Notes under the pieces: model-generated
Told to the model about the DNA's origin: nothing
Database searches by the model: none
Seen by the model: only the letters and a program-made list of their open reading frames with translations
In this document: one piece after another, positions 1 through 10,684 of the stretch
Layout: each line of letters starts with the position of its first letter
Position numbering within the stretch: position 1 is the stretch's first letter
Translations under genes and position numbers: made by a program
From: Bradyrhizobium paxllaeri
GTDB taxonomy: Bacteria; Pseudomonadota; Alphaproteobacteria; Rhizobiales; Xanthobacteraceae
DNA: 64,000 nt
Assembly (NCBI RefSeq): GCF_001693515.2
Contig: NZ_CP042968.1
Span: 6,448,001 to 6,512,000, forward strand
Direction: 5' to 3'

Positions 1-306
1 GAGCTCTCGGCCAACGCAGCGCACGCGGCGCTGGCGCGCTTCGCATTCCGTAACAAGGCAGCGCTGCAGATCGCATCGACGCTCAGCGGCGGCGAGCGGC
101 TGCGCGCAGGTCTCGCCTGCGTGTTCGCGCGCCCGCAGCCGCCATTTCTGCTGCTGCTCGACGAGCCGACCAACCATCTCGATCTCGCTTCGATCGAGGA
201 GCTGGAGGGCGCGCTGAAAGGATTCGACGGCGCGCTGATCGTGGTCAGCCACGACGAGGCATTCTTGCGGGCGATCGGGATCGAAAGGGAAATCGTGCCC
301 GGCTAG
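1..306 (+). CDS. ABC-F family ATP-binding protein, C-terminal part
   Basis: This is the C-terminal end of an ABC ATPase whose start lies before the window; the reading frame is open from base 1. It shows the ABC signature LSGGERLR, the Walker B segment [12 protein letters not shown] and the switch histidine in VVSHDEAF. The form DEPTNHLD, with no membrane domain nearby, is typical of the ABC-F family, soluble proteins with two ATPase domains that act on ribosomes (translation factors or antibiotic resistance). Which ABC-F subgroup it belongs to cannot be told from this fragment. Confidence 0.85.
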   Translation, partial: ELSANAAHAALARFAFRNKAALQIASTLSGGERLRAGLACVFARPQPPFLLLLDEPTNHLDLASIEELEGALKGFDGALIVVSHDEAFLRAIGIEREIVPG

Positions 307-454
307 GCCTGCGCACCGAGAATCGATGGAGGAATCAAGCGATAAATGCGCGATGAACGTTTTACGTGACCAATGCCACTAAGCTCATGATGAGCACCTG
401 AGCCCGGCTCTTAGAGGCTCTCATAAAGGCTCTCGGAGAGATGGGAATCCGGCG

Positions 455-1396
455 ATGAATCGTCTAACGAAAAACATCTTGCATATCGGCGGCGGCCTGG
501 CCGTCGTGACAATCGTCGCGGCCACGATGCTCAATCAGCGCCTGGATCTCCTTCATCATTGTGACAGTGGTTTTTCAAAGTTCATCAGCTGCACCTACCA
601 ACGGTCATCGAAAAGCATCGGCCAAGGGACCCCGATATTCACCACTCCGTCGAGTTCGCCTCCGACGTTCCAGCCAAGCTACGTCGACGTCACGTCATGG
701 GCCGTTGCCCATTGTCCGCAGAATTACATCGCCAGGCGCCTGTTCTGCGCCGCCTCGGTCACGGCACCCGTAGAGGCCGCGAGCGACGATCCCGACACCG
801 GGCTGCCGGTGCCCAAGCCCTGGGTCCTCAGGACGGCGAAGAACTCACGGTTCATCGTGTCGGTTCACGTCGAGACGCCGCTCGATCTCGCGGCTGCGCT
901 CGGCTTCTATCGCGGCGCGCTGAGCAAGCGCGGCTGGACGGAGAATGGCGACGCGCTCGTCGAGCCGGACCGGGCCGTGATCGCGTTCACGACATCAGAT
1001 GGACCGGCGCTGCTCCGCCTTGTCTATCAGGACCACAGGACGATCGCGGACCTGTCGCGGCATAAGTCCGCCGCCGCGAATGCCGGCATCCTGCCGCGGC
1101 CGGGGCAGGTAAGGCTGCGGCTCGGCAACGCCACCGATGAAGAGACCGTCATCACCATCAACGAGCAGACCATCAAGTTGGCGGCTCGCGCCGGACGCGA
1201 CTTGACGGACGATCCTGAAACCGGACGCAAATCGCCCGATAGCCCGGAGATCGATCTGCCGCCGGGCAAATACAAGGTCGCCCTCAAGGTCGCGAACGGC
1301 GCGGCGCAGAGCCGGGAGTTCGAGGTCGCTGCCGACGAGACCTGGGGCCTGCTGGTCGGTCCGGCCGGCGCCCCGCTCCCCGTGCACGTTTATTGA
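455..1396 (+). CDS. hypothetical protein with N-terminal membrane anchor
   Basis: A 313-residue protein I do not recognise. Residues about 9-26 are hydrophobic and could be a signal anchor, followed by a low-complexity Ser/Thr/Pro stretch near residues 50-75. Four cysteines lie in the N-terminal third. The C-terminal part (about 210-313) looks like a small beta-rich domain with a PGKYKVALKV segment, as seen in carbohydrate-binding or Ig-like folds. It stands alone between an ABC-F gene and a convergent hypothetical gene. Codon use matches its neighbours, so I take it as real, probably a periplasmic or membrane-anchored protein of unknown role. Confidence 0.7.
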   Translation: MNRLTKNILHIGGGLAVVTIVAATMLNQRLDLLHHCDSGFSKFISCTYQRSSKSIGQGTPIFTTPSSSPPTFQPSYVDVTSWAVAHCPQNYIARRLFCAASVTAPVEAASDDPDTGLPVPKPWVLRTAKNSRFIVSVHVETPLDLAAALGFYRGALSKRGWTENGDALVEPDRAVIAFTTSDGPALLRLVYQDHRTIADLSRHKSAAANAGILPRPGQVRLRLGNATDEETVITINEQTIKLAARAGRDLTDDPETGRKSPDSPEIDLPPGKYKVALKVANGAAQSREFEVAADETWGLLVGPAGAPLPVHVY

Positions 1397-1514
1397 CGCG
1401 CGGAGGTTCGGGTTGGGCCATTAGCTGAAGTTGCAGGCTGTTCGAGCAAGCAGTTTACCGCCGCTTAGGCGTTAAAGCTGACGGATGGCGTTCTTCGCTC
1501 AGTGTTCCTTCGTT

Positions 1515-2198
1515 CTATCGAACGCCAATAGCCATAGACGAAATAAAAGCCTCGACCTGCCGCAACATACGCGGCCAAACATCGATCGGCTTCTCGGTGT
1601 CGAGAACGCCAAGCTTTACGAGTGATCCGTCGCGGAGCCGGCCCCAGATCATACATTGGTTGCTTGGTTGCTCGGTCCCAGCGGGACCACAAACTGCATT
1701 AATCATGGAGCCGAAAAAGATGGGCTCGATCGAAGTGATCTCAAACCTTGGCCCTTGAACGATTTTTCGAAACAAGCCGTCCGGCGTTGTTTGGCCACCT
1801 TCTGCAACAGGAACGTTTGCGCGAAGCGAACTATTGATAGCCAGGGGAAAAATACCGACGAGTTCAGCGCGGTCGGCATCCTCGCGAGCCCAAGCAATGA
1901 GGCTTTTCATTGGAAAGGAAATGCTGTCAACTACTACCGGTGGGCTCTGCGGAGATTGGCAATATTGCTTGGTTCGGAAATTATTCTGAAAATAGTCCCG
2001 CGTAGGTAAAGCCCGTTCAGGCGAGTAATGCGGCTGAAGCGCAGCCGGAATACGATACTCGATCCCGTTTACCTGTAATCTGACTGCATCAGCAACTATG
2101 CAAGTAGCTTCGCCAGATCCGAATGCAAGAATGTAACTTAAGGCGAGAGTCGCAGCCAAAAACAGCGTAAGGAGGAAAGCGAACGTAGTACGACGCAT
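1515..2198 (-). CDS. hypothetical exported protein
   Basis: About 227 residues, starting with a positively charged stretch (MRRTT) and a hydrophobic segment ending near residue 27, which fits a signal peptide or signal anchor. I chose the second in-frame ATG because a GAGG ribosome-binding site lies 6 nt before it; the first ATG at 2204 directly abuts that GAGG. The mature part has several cysteines (in ATCIVAD, KQYCQSP, AVCGPAG and NQCMIW), consistent with a disulfide-bonded periplasmic protein. No family is recognised. Base composition is lower in GC than its neighbours, which may mean a more recent arrival. Confidence 0.65.
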   Translation of the reverse strand: MRRTTFAFLLTLFLAATLALSYILAFGSGEATCIVADAVRLQVNGIEYRIPAALQPHYSPERALPTRDYFQNNFRTKQYCQSPQSPPVVVDSISFPMKSLIAWAREDADRAELVGIFPLAINSSLRANVPVAEGGQTTPDGLFRKIVQGPRFEITSIEPIFFGSMINAVCGPAGTEQPSNQCMIWGRLRDGSLVKLGVLDTEKPIDVWPRMLRQVEAFISSMAIGVR

Positions 2199-2422
2199 GT
2201 CCATCCTCTGATTGTATCTGGGCGCACTAGCCGTCGTCTTTTGGTTGCGGAGTTACATCGCGTCAACTGCCGGCATTGCCGCATGCTCAATTTTCAATGA
2301 ACAAGTGAACGTCCGCAACGGGTCATTTTCGACCGGGTCTGCGCGCGCTGCCTATCATTGATGCCTGCTTTGCCTCAAAAGCGAACCGCTGCCTATTGCA
2401 GCGTGCCAACAAGTCCGTGGCC

Positions 2423-5400
2423 CTAATTCGAGCGTGGCGGCGGATTGGCGACCTGCGGCGTCAGCGCCAGTGGCGGACGCGGCGGCCTCGCCTTGGCGGC
2501 GCCCGGCGCGGGCTTGACGTCGATCGGCGGCGGCAGCGGCGCAACCTGCGGCGCGCCAGCAACGGGCGCAGGCGGCGCATTGACGACGGGCGAGCGCTGC
2601 GGCGTCGCCTTCTTCGCCGGAGGCCGCCGCTCGCGGCCCTTTGGCGCCGGGGTCACCGGCGCGCTCGGCGGCGTCGCTTCCTGGATCGGTGAAAAACCCT
2701 CCGCAGGCAGCACGATCGGCGGCGGCGCCGGCGGCGGCGGCTCGCCGCGTTCGATGGCATCGAGCCTTCGCGTCTCGTGATCGATCGCGCGCACCGCCAG
2801 CCACGACGACAAGGGTGCGACGTCGACGCTGCGGTTCAGCGCGTCGGGCGTGCCGACTGCAAGCAATTGAATCTCCGGCTTCCCGGTCGTCATCGTCAGC
2901 GAAAGCGCGGTGCGGATATCGGCCTGATCGGCGGCAATATCGTATCCGCCGGAGACGATCGCCCGCACGCCATTGCCGTCCAGCGTGGTGGCGCCGACAC
3001 GAAGCCGGCCGTCCCGGATGGTGAACGGGATCTGCGCCGACGGCACCGCGAGCGCGCCGGCCGGCAACGCGCCCTCGACGATCTGCTTCAAGCGGACGTC
3101 GTCCTTGGCCTGCCCGCTGTCATTGGCGCGGACCGCCGCTTCGAACGCGCGCGGATCGAGACCGGCAATCCTGGCCGCCTCCAGCGTCAGCGTTCCGCTG
3201 CCCGACAGCGCGCCCGCCAGCGCCGAGGCGCTGCGGCCCTGGCTCGACAGTGTCATCTGCAGCGACGCGCGGCCGCCGGGCATCGCGAGATTACGGTAGC
3301 GCAGCGCTGTGCCGTCCACGCCGGAGAGCTGGACGCTCGCATTCACCGTAATTCCGTTGTCGCCCGGCCTTGCATCGACACTCGCGGCAACATCGCCGCC
3401 GCCGATCCTGGCCTTGATGTCATCGATGGTCAGCGCCCGGCCGTCGCTCTTGACCACGCCGCTCACCGGCTGCAATTCGCTTCCGCCCGGAAGCAGGCCG
3501 CGCAGCGCCTGAAACGCGATCCTGCCGCGCCAGCCCTTCGCGAGCCCGGTGCCGAGCGGCTCGCCGGGATCGTGTCCGGCGGCACCGAGCGCCAGGGCAA
3601 AGGCCGGCGCCAGCGCGAGCTGCTCGGCGCCGACTTCACCCTCGATCTCCTTTTCCTCGCCGAGCGTCACCGCCACGCGGCCGCGCAGGCGCGAACCGCC
3701 GATGCTGCTGTCGAGGTCGTCGAAGGTCAGCCTGTTGCCGGCGAGCTGCACGCGCGAAGACAGGCCGATGTTCTGCGCCAGCGTATCCGCCGGCTTGAGG
3801 TCGAGCAGCGGAGCGAAATCGGCGCGGCCTACCTTCAAGGCGAGGTCGGCCCTCGCCTCCTGTTCCCATGGTTCGGCCGAGCCTTCCGCTTCGGCATCGA
3901 GGCCCGCCGCCGAGATCTTTGCCTTGAGCCGCAGCGGCGCGCCCCAGGCGCCCGTCGCGGTGCCCTCGAACTGCGCCGGGCCGTCACCCGCCATGACGGT
4001 GCGATCGAGGCCGAGCAAGGCCAGCAAGGCCCGGCCCTGCTGGGACGACAATTTCGACTCGATCCCGACTTCGCTGTTTCGGAGTGCGGCGAGATCGATG
4101 CCCTGGATCGCCGCAATGGCCGGCTTGGCGGTGATCGTGATAACGCCCTTGAGTGCCTTCGATTCGAGATCAGCTGTGGCGCGTGCCTGGACGCGATCGG
4201 GCTGCCCGGCATTCACCGTGAGGTCGAGCGCCAGCTTCAGGCGCGCCGGGCCCGGGATGGTCCCCATCGCGTTGAGCCGCGCGGCCAGCGCCGGTGAAAA
4301 CGGGACGATCAGGCTGGTCAACCGACCGAGCGTGGGGGCGTTCGAATTGAGCACGAACCATCCACTCGCGTTGACGCGATCGAAATTGCCGGCGCCGTCC
4401 AATACCACATTCTCAAACTCGCCGATCTTCAACTGCTCGAGCGATAGCTTCGCCGGCGAGTAGGCCAGCCTGGCGAGCAGCGGACTCAGCACCTGCCCGG
4501 CGGAGGTGGCGCGGCCGATGTCGAGCGAAAGCCTTCCTTCATCCGGCCACTCGCCTTGCGGTCCCGCCAGCGACCGCACAAAGGCGGTGGCGGCATCGAG
4601 ATCGAGACGCTCCGCCTTCAATTCCGCATCGACCCGGGAGCCGCGATCCACCTGCCGGTGCGAGACCGCCACCCGCCCCTCTACCGTGCCGCCCTCGATG
4701 TCGGCCTTCATGGCGTCGATGGCAAAACCCTGGGGCGCCGCGGTGAGATCGCCGCGCAGGCGAAGCGGCTTCTGGCTGCGAAAGGCACCGTCGCTGCGGC
4801 CCTGCAGCCAGGTCAACAGCGCCTCGGGATCGGAGGAATCGATATTGAGCGTGGCCTTGAACTGGTCCGGCGCAGCGCTCTTCATGCCGGCGTCGCTTAG
4901 CGAGACCCGGGTCGCGCCGGGCGCACGGAACTCCAGCCTGTGGACGCGCCAGAACCCGGCGTCGCTTTCGAGCTCGGCCGCGATGTCCTGCAACGGGCGC
5001 CCGCCGAGCATGACCTGCTCGGAAGCGAGTTCGATTTGTGCCGGGATCGGCAATTGCGGAACGACTGACGTAAGAGCCCGCAGCCCCGGCAACGCGCGGA
5101 CCGGCTCGGCGGCATTTTCCTTTGCATTTTCCCTGGTAACGAACCTGTCGGCATCGAGCTGACGCGCCGACAGCGCCGCGCGCAACAGCGGCGCCGCGCC
5201 GAAACGAACGTCGCCGCTGCCCGCGAGCTTCAGCGCGCGCTCCTCGGTGCCATAGGTGACCTCGACCTGTTCCAGCCTTGCCGCCGAATAGTCTGACTTG
5301 ACCTTCGCAGCGATGCGCCACGGCGGATCGTTGCCCTTGCCCTTCTGGCCGGGAGGAGCGACCAGCGTGATCGCGCCTTCGAACCGCGGCGCGCGGGAAT

Positions 5401-6076
5401 CGAAGTTCAGAACGCCGTCGAGATCGATGGCGAGCGGACGCTGGCCCGGATCGATGTTGAGATGAACGCGGGTGCCGTTGCCGTCGGGACCCTGCCCCGA
5501 CGAGACCCGGAACGGATAGCGGATGCCTGATAGCATGAAATTGCCGTCGCCGCGGATCGAGCCGGCCAGCGAACGGACGTCGCCGCTGAAGGCGATGTCG
5601 TTCAGTTCGAGCGTGGAACGGCTCGCTGCATCATGCAGGGCGATGCGGCCGGTGAGATTGAGCCGGTCGATCGCCAGCGAACCCAGATTGACGGTCCCGG
5701 TCGTTGCCGGCCAGTCGATCCGTCCCCTGGCATCGAGCCCGAGATCGAGCGACAGGCCGTTGATGGTCAATTCGGTGGCGCGCACCTCGCCGCGCATCAG
5801 CGATCCCAGGCTGAACTCCACGTCGAGCTTGTCGGCACGAACCTTGCCGAGATCGTTGGCGCCGCCGACGGCGACCGTGTGCAGTTGCAGCGACGGCGCC
5901 GGCAGCAGGCGCGCGTCCAGCTTGCCGCCGACACGGACCGGCGCGCCGATGATTCGCGTCGCCTCAGCCTCGAATTGCGACCGGAACTGGCTCCAGTCGA
6001 TGAAATACGGCCCGACGAGTGCGGCGATCAGCGCAATGATGAAGGCAATTGCCAGGCCGAGCAGCGTCGTCTGCAC
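2423..6076 (-). CDS. AsmA family protein
   Basis: A 1217-residue inner-membrane-anchored protein. Residues about 5-27 form one membrane segment, followed directly by the AsmA N-terminal signature (PYFIDWSQFRSQFEAEA, then GAPVRVGG). The long middle part is built of repeating beta-strand segments, as expected for the periplasmic bridge-like fold of AsmA/TamB/YhdP proteins, which are linked to lipid transport to the outer membrane. An AsmA C-terminal domain lies around residues 830-1090. The last about 100 residues are rich in Pro, Ala and Arg (PPPPAPPPIVLP and similar), a low-complexity tail. It is longer than E. coli AsmA (about 617 residues) but normal for Rhizobiales. Transcribed alone on the minus strand. 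Confidence 0.9.
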   Translation of the reverse strand: MQTTLLGLAIAFIIALIAALVGPYFIDWSQFRSQFEAEATRIIGAPVRVGGKLDARLLPAPSLQLHTVAVGGANDLGKVRADKLDVEFSLGSLMRGEVRATELTINGLSLDLGLDARGRIDWPATTGTVNLGSLAIDRLNLTGRIALHDAASRSTLELNDIAFSGDVRSLAGSIRGDGNFMLSGIRYPFRVSSGQGPDGNGTRVHLNIDPGQRPLAIDLDGVLNFDSRAPRFEGAITLVAPPGQKGKGNDPPWRIAAKVKSDYSAARLEQVEVTYGTEERALKLAGSGDVRFGAAPLLRAALSARQLDADRFVTRENAKENAAEPVRALPGLRALTSVVPQLPIPAQIELASEQVMLGGRPLQDIAAELESDAGFWRVHRLEFRAPGATRVSLSDAGMKSAAPDQFKATLNIDSSDPEALLTWLQGRSDGAFRSQKPLRLRGDLTAAPQGFAIDAMKADIEGGTVEGRVAVSHRQVDRGSRVDAELKAERLDLDAATAFVRSLAGPQGEWPDEGRLSLDIGRATSAGQVLSPLLARLAYSPAKLSLEQLKIGEFENVVLDGAGNFDRVNASGWFVLNSNAPTLGRLTSLIVPFSPALAARLNAMGTIPGPARLKLALDLTVNAGQPDRVQARATADLESKALKGVITITAKPAIAAIQGIDLAALRNSEVGIESKLSSQQGRALLALLGLDRTVMAGDGPAQFEGTATGAWGAPLRLKAKISAAGLDAEAEGSAEPWEQEARADLALKVGRADFAPLLDLKPADTLAQNIGLSSRVQLAGNRLTFDDLDSSIGGSRLRGRVAVTLGEEKEIEGEVGAEQLALAPAFALALGAAGHDPGEPLGTGLAKGWRGRIAFQALRGLLPGGSELQPVSGVVKSDGRALTIDDIKARIGGGDVAASVDARPGDNGITVNASVQLSGVDGTALRYRNLAMPGGRASLQMTLSSQGRSASALAGALSGSGTLTLEAARIAGLDPRAFEAAVRANDSGQAKDDVRLKQIVEGALPAGALAVPSAQIPFTIRDGRLRVGATTLDGNGVRAIVSGGYDIAADQADIRTALSLTMTTGKPEIQLLAVGTPDALNRSVDVAPLSSWLAVRAIDHETRRLDAIERGEPPPPAPPPIVLPAEGFSPIQEATPPSAPVTPAPKGRERRPPAKKATPQRSPVVNAPPAPVAGAPQVAPLPPPIDVKPAPGAAKARPPRPPLALTPQVANPPPRSN

Positions 6077-6234
6077 GGTGTCTCCTCTTGAACCGCCCCG
6101 GCGCAGGCCGCGTCACGCTGGACCCGGCGCCGGAGCAGCCCGGAATATAGAGACAAGTATCGCCAAGTCCCAGCCCATCGCGGCCGGCCCCCTGACCAAT
6201 CGGAGCCGCGCGACCAAACGCCGTTTCGGGGGCA

Positions 6235-7467
<1,233 letters not shown>

Positions 7468-7526
7468 GGTGACCTCATGCTGGCTATGCGCCATTCAGCG
7501 CGTTTCCCCCGGGGCCGATCGATCGA

Positions 7527-7552
7527 AACTCGATACATTGTTGTATTGAGTT
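7527..7552. promoter_or_regulatory. palindromic operator between P450 and TetR genes
   Basis: A 26-bp inverted repeat with 11 of 13 base pairs matching: the left arm begins AACTCGATACA and the right arm ends TGTATTGAGTT. It sits 59 nt before the P450 start and 24 nt before the regulator start. The size and symmetry fit a TetR dimer site that would control both divergent promoters. Confidence 0.75.
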
Positions 7553-7575
7553 GCATTCTCGCCTAAACTGAGCAG

Positions 7576-8187
7576 ATGTCAAGAGTGCGAACCAGACCGA
7601 CCAGGGACGATACCCGCGACAAGCTGTTCGAGGCGGCGGCGCGCGTGTTCGAGGAACAGGGCATCGGCGGCGCCAGCATCGAGACGATCGCGGCGGCGGC
7701 CGGCTTCACGCGCGGGGCGTTCTATTCGAACTTCAAGAGCAAGGATGAACTGATCATCGCCATGCTCGAGGATCACGTCGAGCAATCGATCGGGCGCATC
7801 CGCGATTTGCTCGAGCGGCACAGAAACCTTCCGGATTTCCTCGATGCGCTGAAGAGCATGAACCGCAGCGCGCAGGATCCGCTCGGCCGCTCTCCCCTGC
7901 TCCACATGGAAATGATCCTGTTCGTGGCGCGCGCCGAAAAGCGCCGTCCCGAACTTGCCAAACGGCTGCGCGCGCGGCGGAAGCTTGTCACCGACATCAT
8001 CGAGACCACGGCGAGGAACAGCGGCAGAAAGACGATTCTCGACCCGACATGGGCCGGCGCGCTGGTGCTGGCACTGGAGGATGGTTTTCGTCTGCACCGC
8101 CTGATCGATCCCGAGACGACGGCGCCCGACAGCTTTTTCCGCGCGATAGGCGACCTGCAGCGGGCGATGGGCATTTCGGCGGCGTGA
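7576..8187 (+). CDS. TetR/AcrR family transcriptional regulator
   Basis: A 203-residue one-domain regulator. Residues about 10-57 form the TetR DNA-binding domain: LFEAAARVFEEQG, then GGASIETIAAAAGFTRGAFYSNFKSK, the classic helix-turn-helix with its YxxF ending. The rest is the helical ligand-binding and dimer domain, with no obvious relation to a characterised regulator. It is divergent from the P450 gene and very probably represses that gene and itself through the palindrome at 7527-7552. The inducing ligand is unknown but may be the P450 substrate or product. Confidence 0.9.
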   Translation: MSRVRTRPTRDDTRDKLFEAAARVFEEQGIGGASIETIAAAAGFTRGAFYSNFKSKDELIIAMLEDHVEQSIGRIRDLLERHRNLPDFLDALKSMNRSAQDPLGRSPLLHMEMILFVARAEKRRPELAKRLRARRKLVTDIIETTARNSGRKTILDPTWAGALVLALEDGFRLHRLIDPETTAPDSFFRAIGDLQRAMGISAA

Positions 8188-8295
8188 GTGAAACGTCCTC
8201 CCCGCGCGCGCCCCGCGGATGCTCGCGAACGATACATCGGATATTCGACACATTCCGCGCGCCAACCTGTGCATCGTTTCGCTGCACGCGGAGGG

Positions 8296-9294
8296 ATGCG
8301 CCTGAAATACCTGATTTTGATTTCGCTCTGCTTTGCCACCACGCTCGACGCCAGGGCGGAGGAAGTCATTTCGCTCGCGCTGCCCGTCAAGTGCCAGCCG
8401 GGCCTGACCTGCTTCTTCCAGAGCTATGTCGATCACGACGCTTCCGACAAGGCCCGCGACTATCGCTGCGGCGGACGCAGCTATGATGGCCACGATGGCA
8501 CCGACATCAGGATCCGAAACCTCGAAATACAAAAACAGGGAATAGAGGTGCTCGCCGCAGCGCCCGGCCGCGTCATCGGCACGCGAAACGACATGGACGA
8601 CGTTTCGGTCAAAACCGTGGGCAAGGCTGCCATTGCCGGGAAGGAATGCGGCAACGGCGCGGTCATCGAGCATGAAGGCGGCTGGCGCACGCAATATTGC
8701 CACATGGCCAAGGGCAGCGTACGGGTCAAGGTCGGCGATCAACTCGTGACCGGGCAGCCGATCGGCCTAGTCGGACTATCCGGCGATACCGAATTCTTCC
8801 ATCTGCATTTCACGGTGCGGCATCGTGGCAAGGTCGTGGACCCCTTTGCCTATGGCGCGACGGAGAATTCCTGCGGCAGCGGCCGGTCGATCTGGGCTGC
8901 TTCGCTCGGCGAACAGATGCAGTACCGCTCCCGCGAAATCATCGATTACGGCTTTGCCGCCATCGCTCCGACCATGGAACTGGTCGAATCAGGAGAAATC
9001 GGCAAGCATTCCGTCACATCAGCTTCGGACGCGCTCGTCGCTTATGTGAGAGCCATCGGCTTGCAAGCCGGCGACCAGCAATTCCTCGCGGTGCAGGGCC
9101 CGGGCGGCGTATCATTCGCGGCCAACAACCTTCCCGCGCTCGATCGCGACAAGGCGCAGTTCCTGATTCTCACCGGCAAGAAGCGCACCGAGGCAGCGTG
9201 GCCCGCCGGCCGCTACATCGCGACATACCGCGTGACCAGAGACGGCGCGGAAGTGCTGCGAAAGACCTTCGACATCGAAGCGCGTCCGCGGTGA
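8296..9294 (+). CDS. M23 family metallopeptidase (LytM domain), exported
   Basis: About 332 residues from the ATG at 8296, where a signal peptide begins (MRLKYLILISLCFATTLDARAEE). An upstream GTG at 8188 would add 36 polar residues in front of the signal peptide, so I reject it. The LytM domain covers roughly residues 60-195: the first metal ligands are in GHDGTDIRI, the catalytic histidines in the HLHF motif before TVRH, and six cysteines suggest disulfides. Such proteins cleave peptidoglycan cross-bridges in the periplasm or act as amidase activators. The C-terminal 120 residues form a second beta-rich domain of unknown function. The gene follows the TetR gene but is probably unrelated to it. 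Confidence 0.88.
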   Translation: MRLKYLILISLCFATTLDARAEEVISLALPVKCQPGLTCFFQSYVDHDASDKARDYRCGGRSYDGHDGTDIRIRNLEIQKQGIEVLAAAPGRVIGTRNDMDDVSVKTVGKAAIAGKECGNGAVIEHEGGWRTQYCHMAKGSVRVKVGDQLVTGQPIGLVGLSGDTEFFHLHFTVRHRGKVVDPFAYGATENSCGSGRSIWAASLGEQMQYRSREIIDYGFAAIAPTMELVESGEIGKHSVTSASDALVAYVRAIGLQAGDQQFLAVQGPGGVSFAANNLPALDRDKAQFLILTGKKRTEAAWPAGRYIATYRVTRDGAEVLRKTFDIEARPR

Positions 9295-9306
9295 GTCCTC
9301 ATCCTG

Positions 9307-10608
9307 CTAGCCTGCGCCGCGCTTGATTGGCACCTTGTGCATTTGTCCCGCGACCGCCCTCACCTTGCCCGGCGATGCCCGCCAGATCGCGATCCCCGAC
9401 AGGATGCTGATGGCAATGCCGATCGCAAAGGCGAGCGTGTAGCTGCCTGAGAGATCGTAGAGCAGCCCGGTCGCCCATGGGCCTGCGGCGCCGCCGGCCA
9501 GCGCCGCCAGCATGATGGTGCCGAAGATGCTGCCGTATTGCTTGCCCTGAAAGATTTCCAGCACCACCGCGCCCATGATCGAGGTCAGGCCATAGCCGAG
9601 CGCGCCCTGGGTGAAGATCATGAGATAGACCAGCGGCAGCACCGGCGCGAATTTCAACGCGATCAGCGCCGCGAAACAGATCGCAAAGCCGGCGCAGCTG
9701 ATGGCCCAGATCCATTCGCGCCCGATCCGGTCGGAGAGATGCCCGAGCCAGATCTGGCCGGGAATCCCGAGCAGGCTGACGACGCCGAGCGCCCACACCG
9801 CCACGTTCGCGCTGAAGCCGATGTCGAGCAGATATTTGGTCTGGTGCACCTGCACCGCGTACCAGATGTACAGACCCGAGAAGTAACCGATCGAGATCCA
9901 CCAGAAACGCGCGGTGCGCAGCGCGCGGCGCAGTGTCCAGTCGGTGCCGGCCCAGACGGGATCGACGACGTTTGAAACCGGTGCGGCCGATGTCGCCGAC
10001 GGCGCGGCGTCGCCGTCCGGCAATAGCCCGATATCCTCGGGGCGCTTGCGCAGGAAGAGATTGATCGGCGCGAGCACAGCGAACACCAGGATGCCCATCG
10101 CAGTGCAGGCGGTGCGCCAGCCGGTCTGCTCGATCATGTGCTGCACCCACGGCAGCAAGGTCACCGAGCCGATGCCGACGCCGGCAAAGGCGAGCCCCAT
10201 GGCGAGCCCGCGGCGGCGAAGGAACCAGTTCGGCAGAAACAGCGATTGCCCGGAATAGCCGAGGCACACGCTGCCCGCGCCGACCATCACGCCGATGGTG
10301 AGATAGAGATGCCAGGGCTGCGTCGTCAGCGGCGCCAGCAGCAGCCCGCCGCCCATCAGCGCGACGCCAAGCTCCATCACCCCGCGCGGCCCGACGCGAT
10401 CCATCATCCGCCCGATCAGCGGACTGACGCCGGCAGAAACCACGAAGCCGAACGAAAACGCGCCGGCGGTGACGCCGCGGTCCCAGCCGAACTCGCCGAT
10501 GATCGGCGGATAGAACAGCGAGAACGCCGTCCGCGCATTGACACCGATCGCCATGGTGACGAACGTCACCACAACGATCAGCCAGCCGTAGAAGAAGGGA
10601 AGACGCAT
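9307..10608 (-). CDS. MFS transporter
   Basis: A 433-residue major facilitator with about 12 membrane segments. I start it at MRLPFFYGWLIVVVTF (10608); the open frame reaches 10737 but the extra 43 residues are polar and unconserved in character. The sequence GRMMDRVGPRGVM after the second helix pair is the MFS loop 2-3 motif. The overall pattern (FFYGWLIV start, LSDRIGREW in the middle loop) resembles the oxalate/formate antiporter and monocarboxylate group. It lies 76 nt downstream of a hydroxyacid dehydrogenase gene on the same strand, so it may import or export an organic acid used by that enzyme. Substrate unknown. Confidence 0.88.
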   Translation of the reverse strand: MRLPFFYGWLIVVVTFVTMAIGVNARTAFSLFYPPIIGEFGWDRGVTAGAFSFGFVVSAGVSPLIGRMMDRVGPRGVMELGVALMGGGLLLAPLTTQPWHLYLTIGVMVGAGSVCLGYSGQSLFLPNWFLRRRGLAMGLAFAGVGIGSVTLLPWVQHMIEQTGWRTACTAMGILVFAVLAPINLFLRKRPEDIGLLPDGDAAPSATSAAPVSNVVDPVWAGTDWTLRRALRTARFWWISIGYFSGLYIWYAVQVHQTKYLLDIGFSANVAVWALGVVSLLGIPGQIWLGHLSDRIGREWIWAISCAGFAICFAALIALKFAPVLPLVYLMIFTQGALGYGLTSIMGAVVLEIFQGKQYGSIFGTIMLAALAGGAAGPWATGLLYDLSGSYTLAFAIGIAISILSGIAIWRASPGKVRAVAGQMHKVPIKRGAG

Positions 10609-10684
10609 CACCGCGTTACCGTTTTGAACCGCGCTGTTGCGGATTGTCCTGACAACGTCACGCTGGCATCCGCGATTTCGGAGG

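Noticed and set aside
2777..4297. Long plus-strand open frame (506 codons) inside the AsmA gene
   Set aside because: It is the antisense shadow of a long high-GC gene; it lacks a recognised domain and is full of Arg and Gly, as expected for such shadows.
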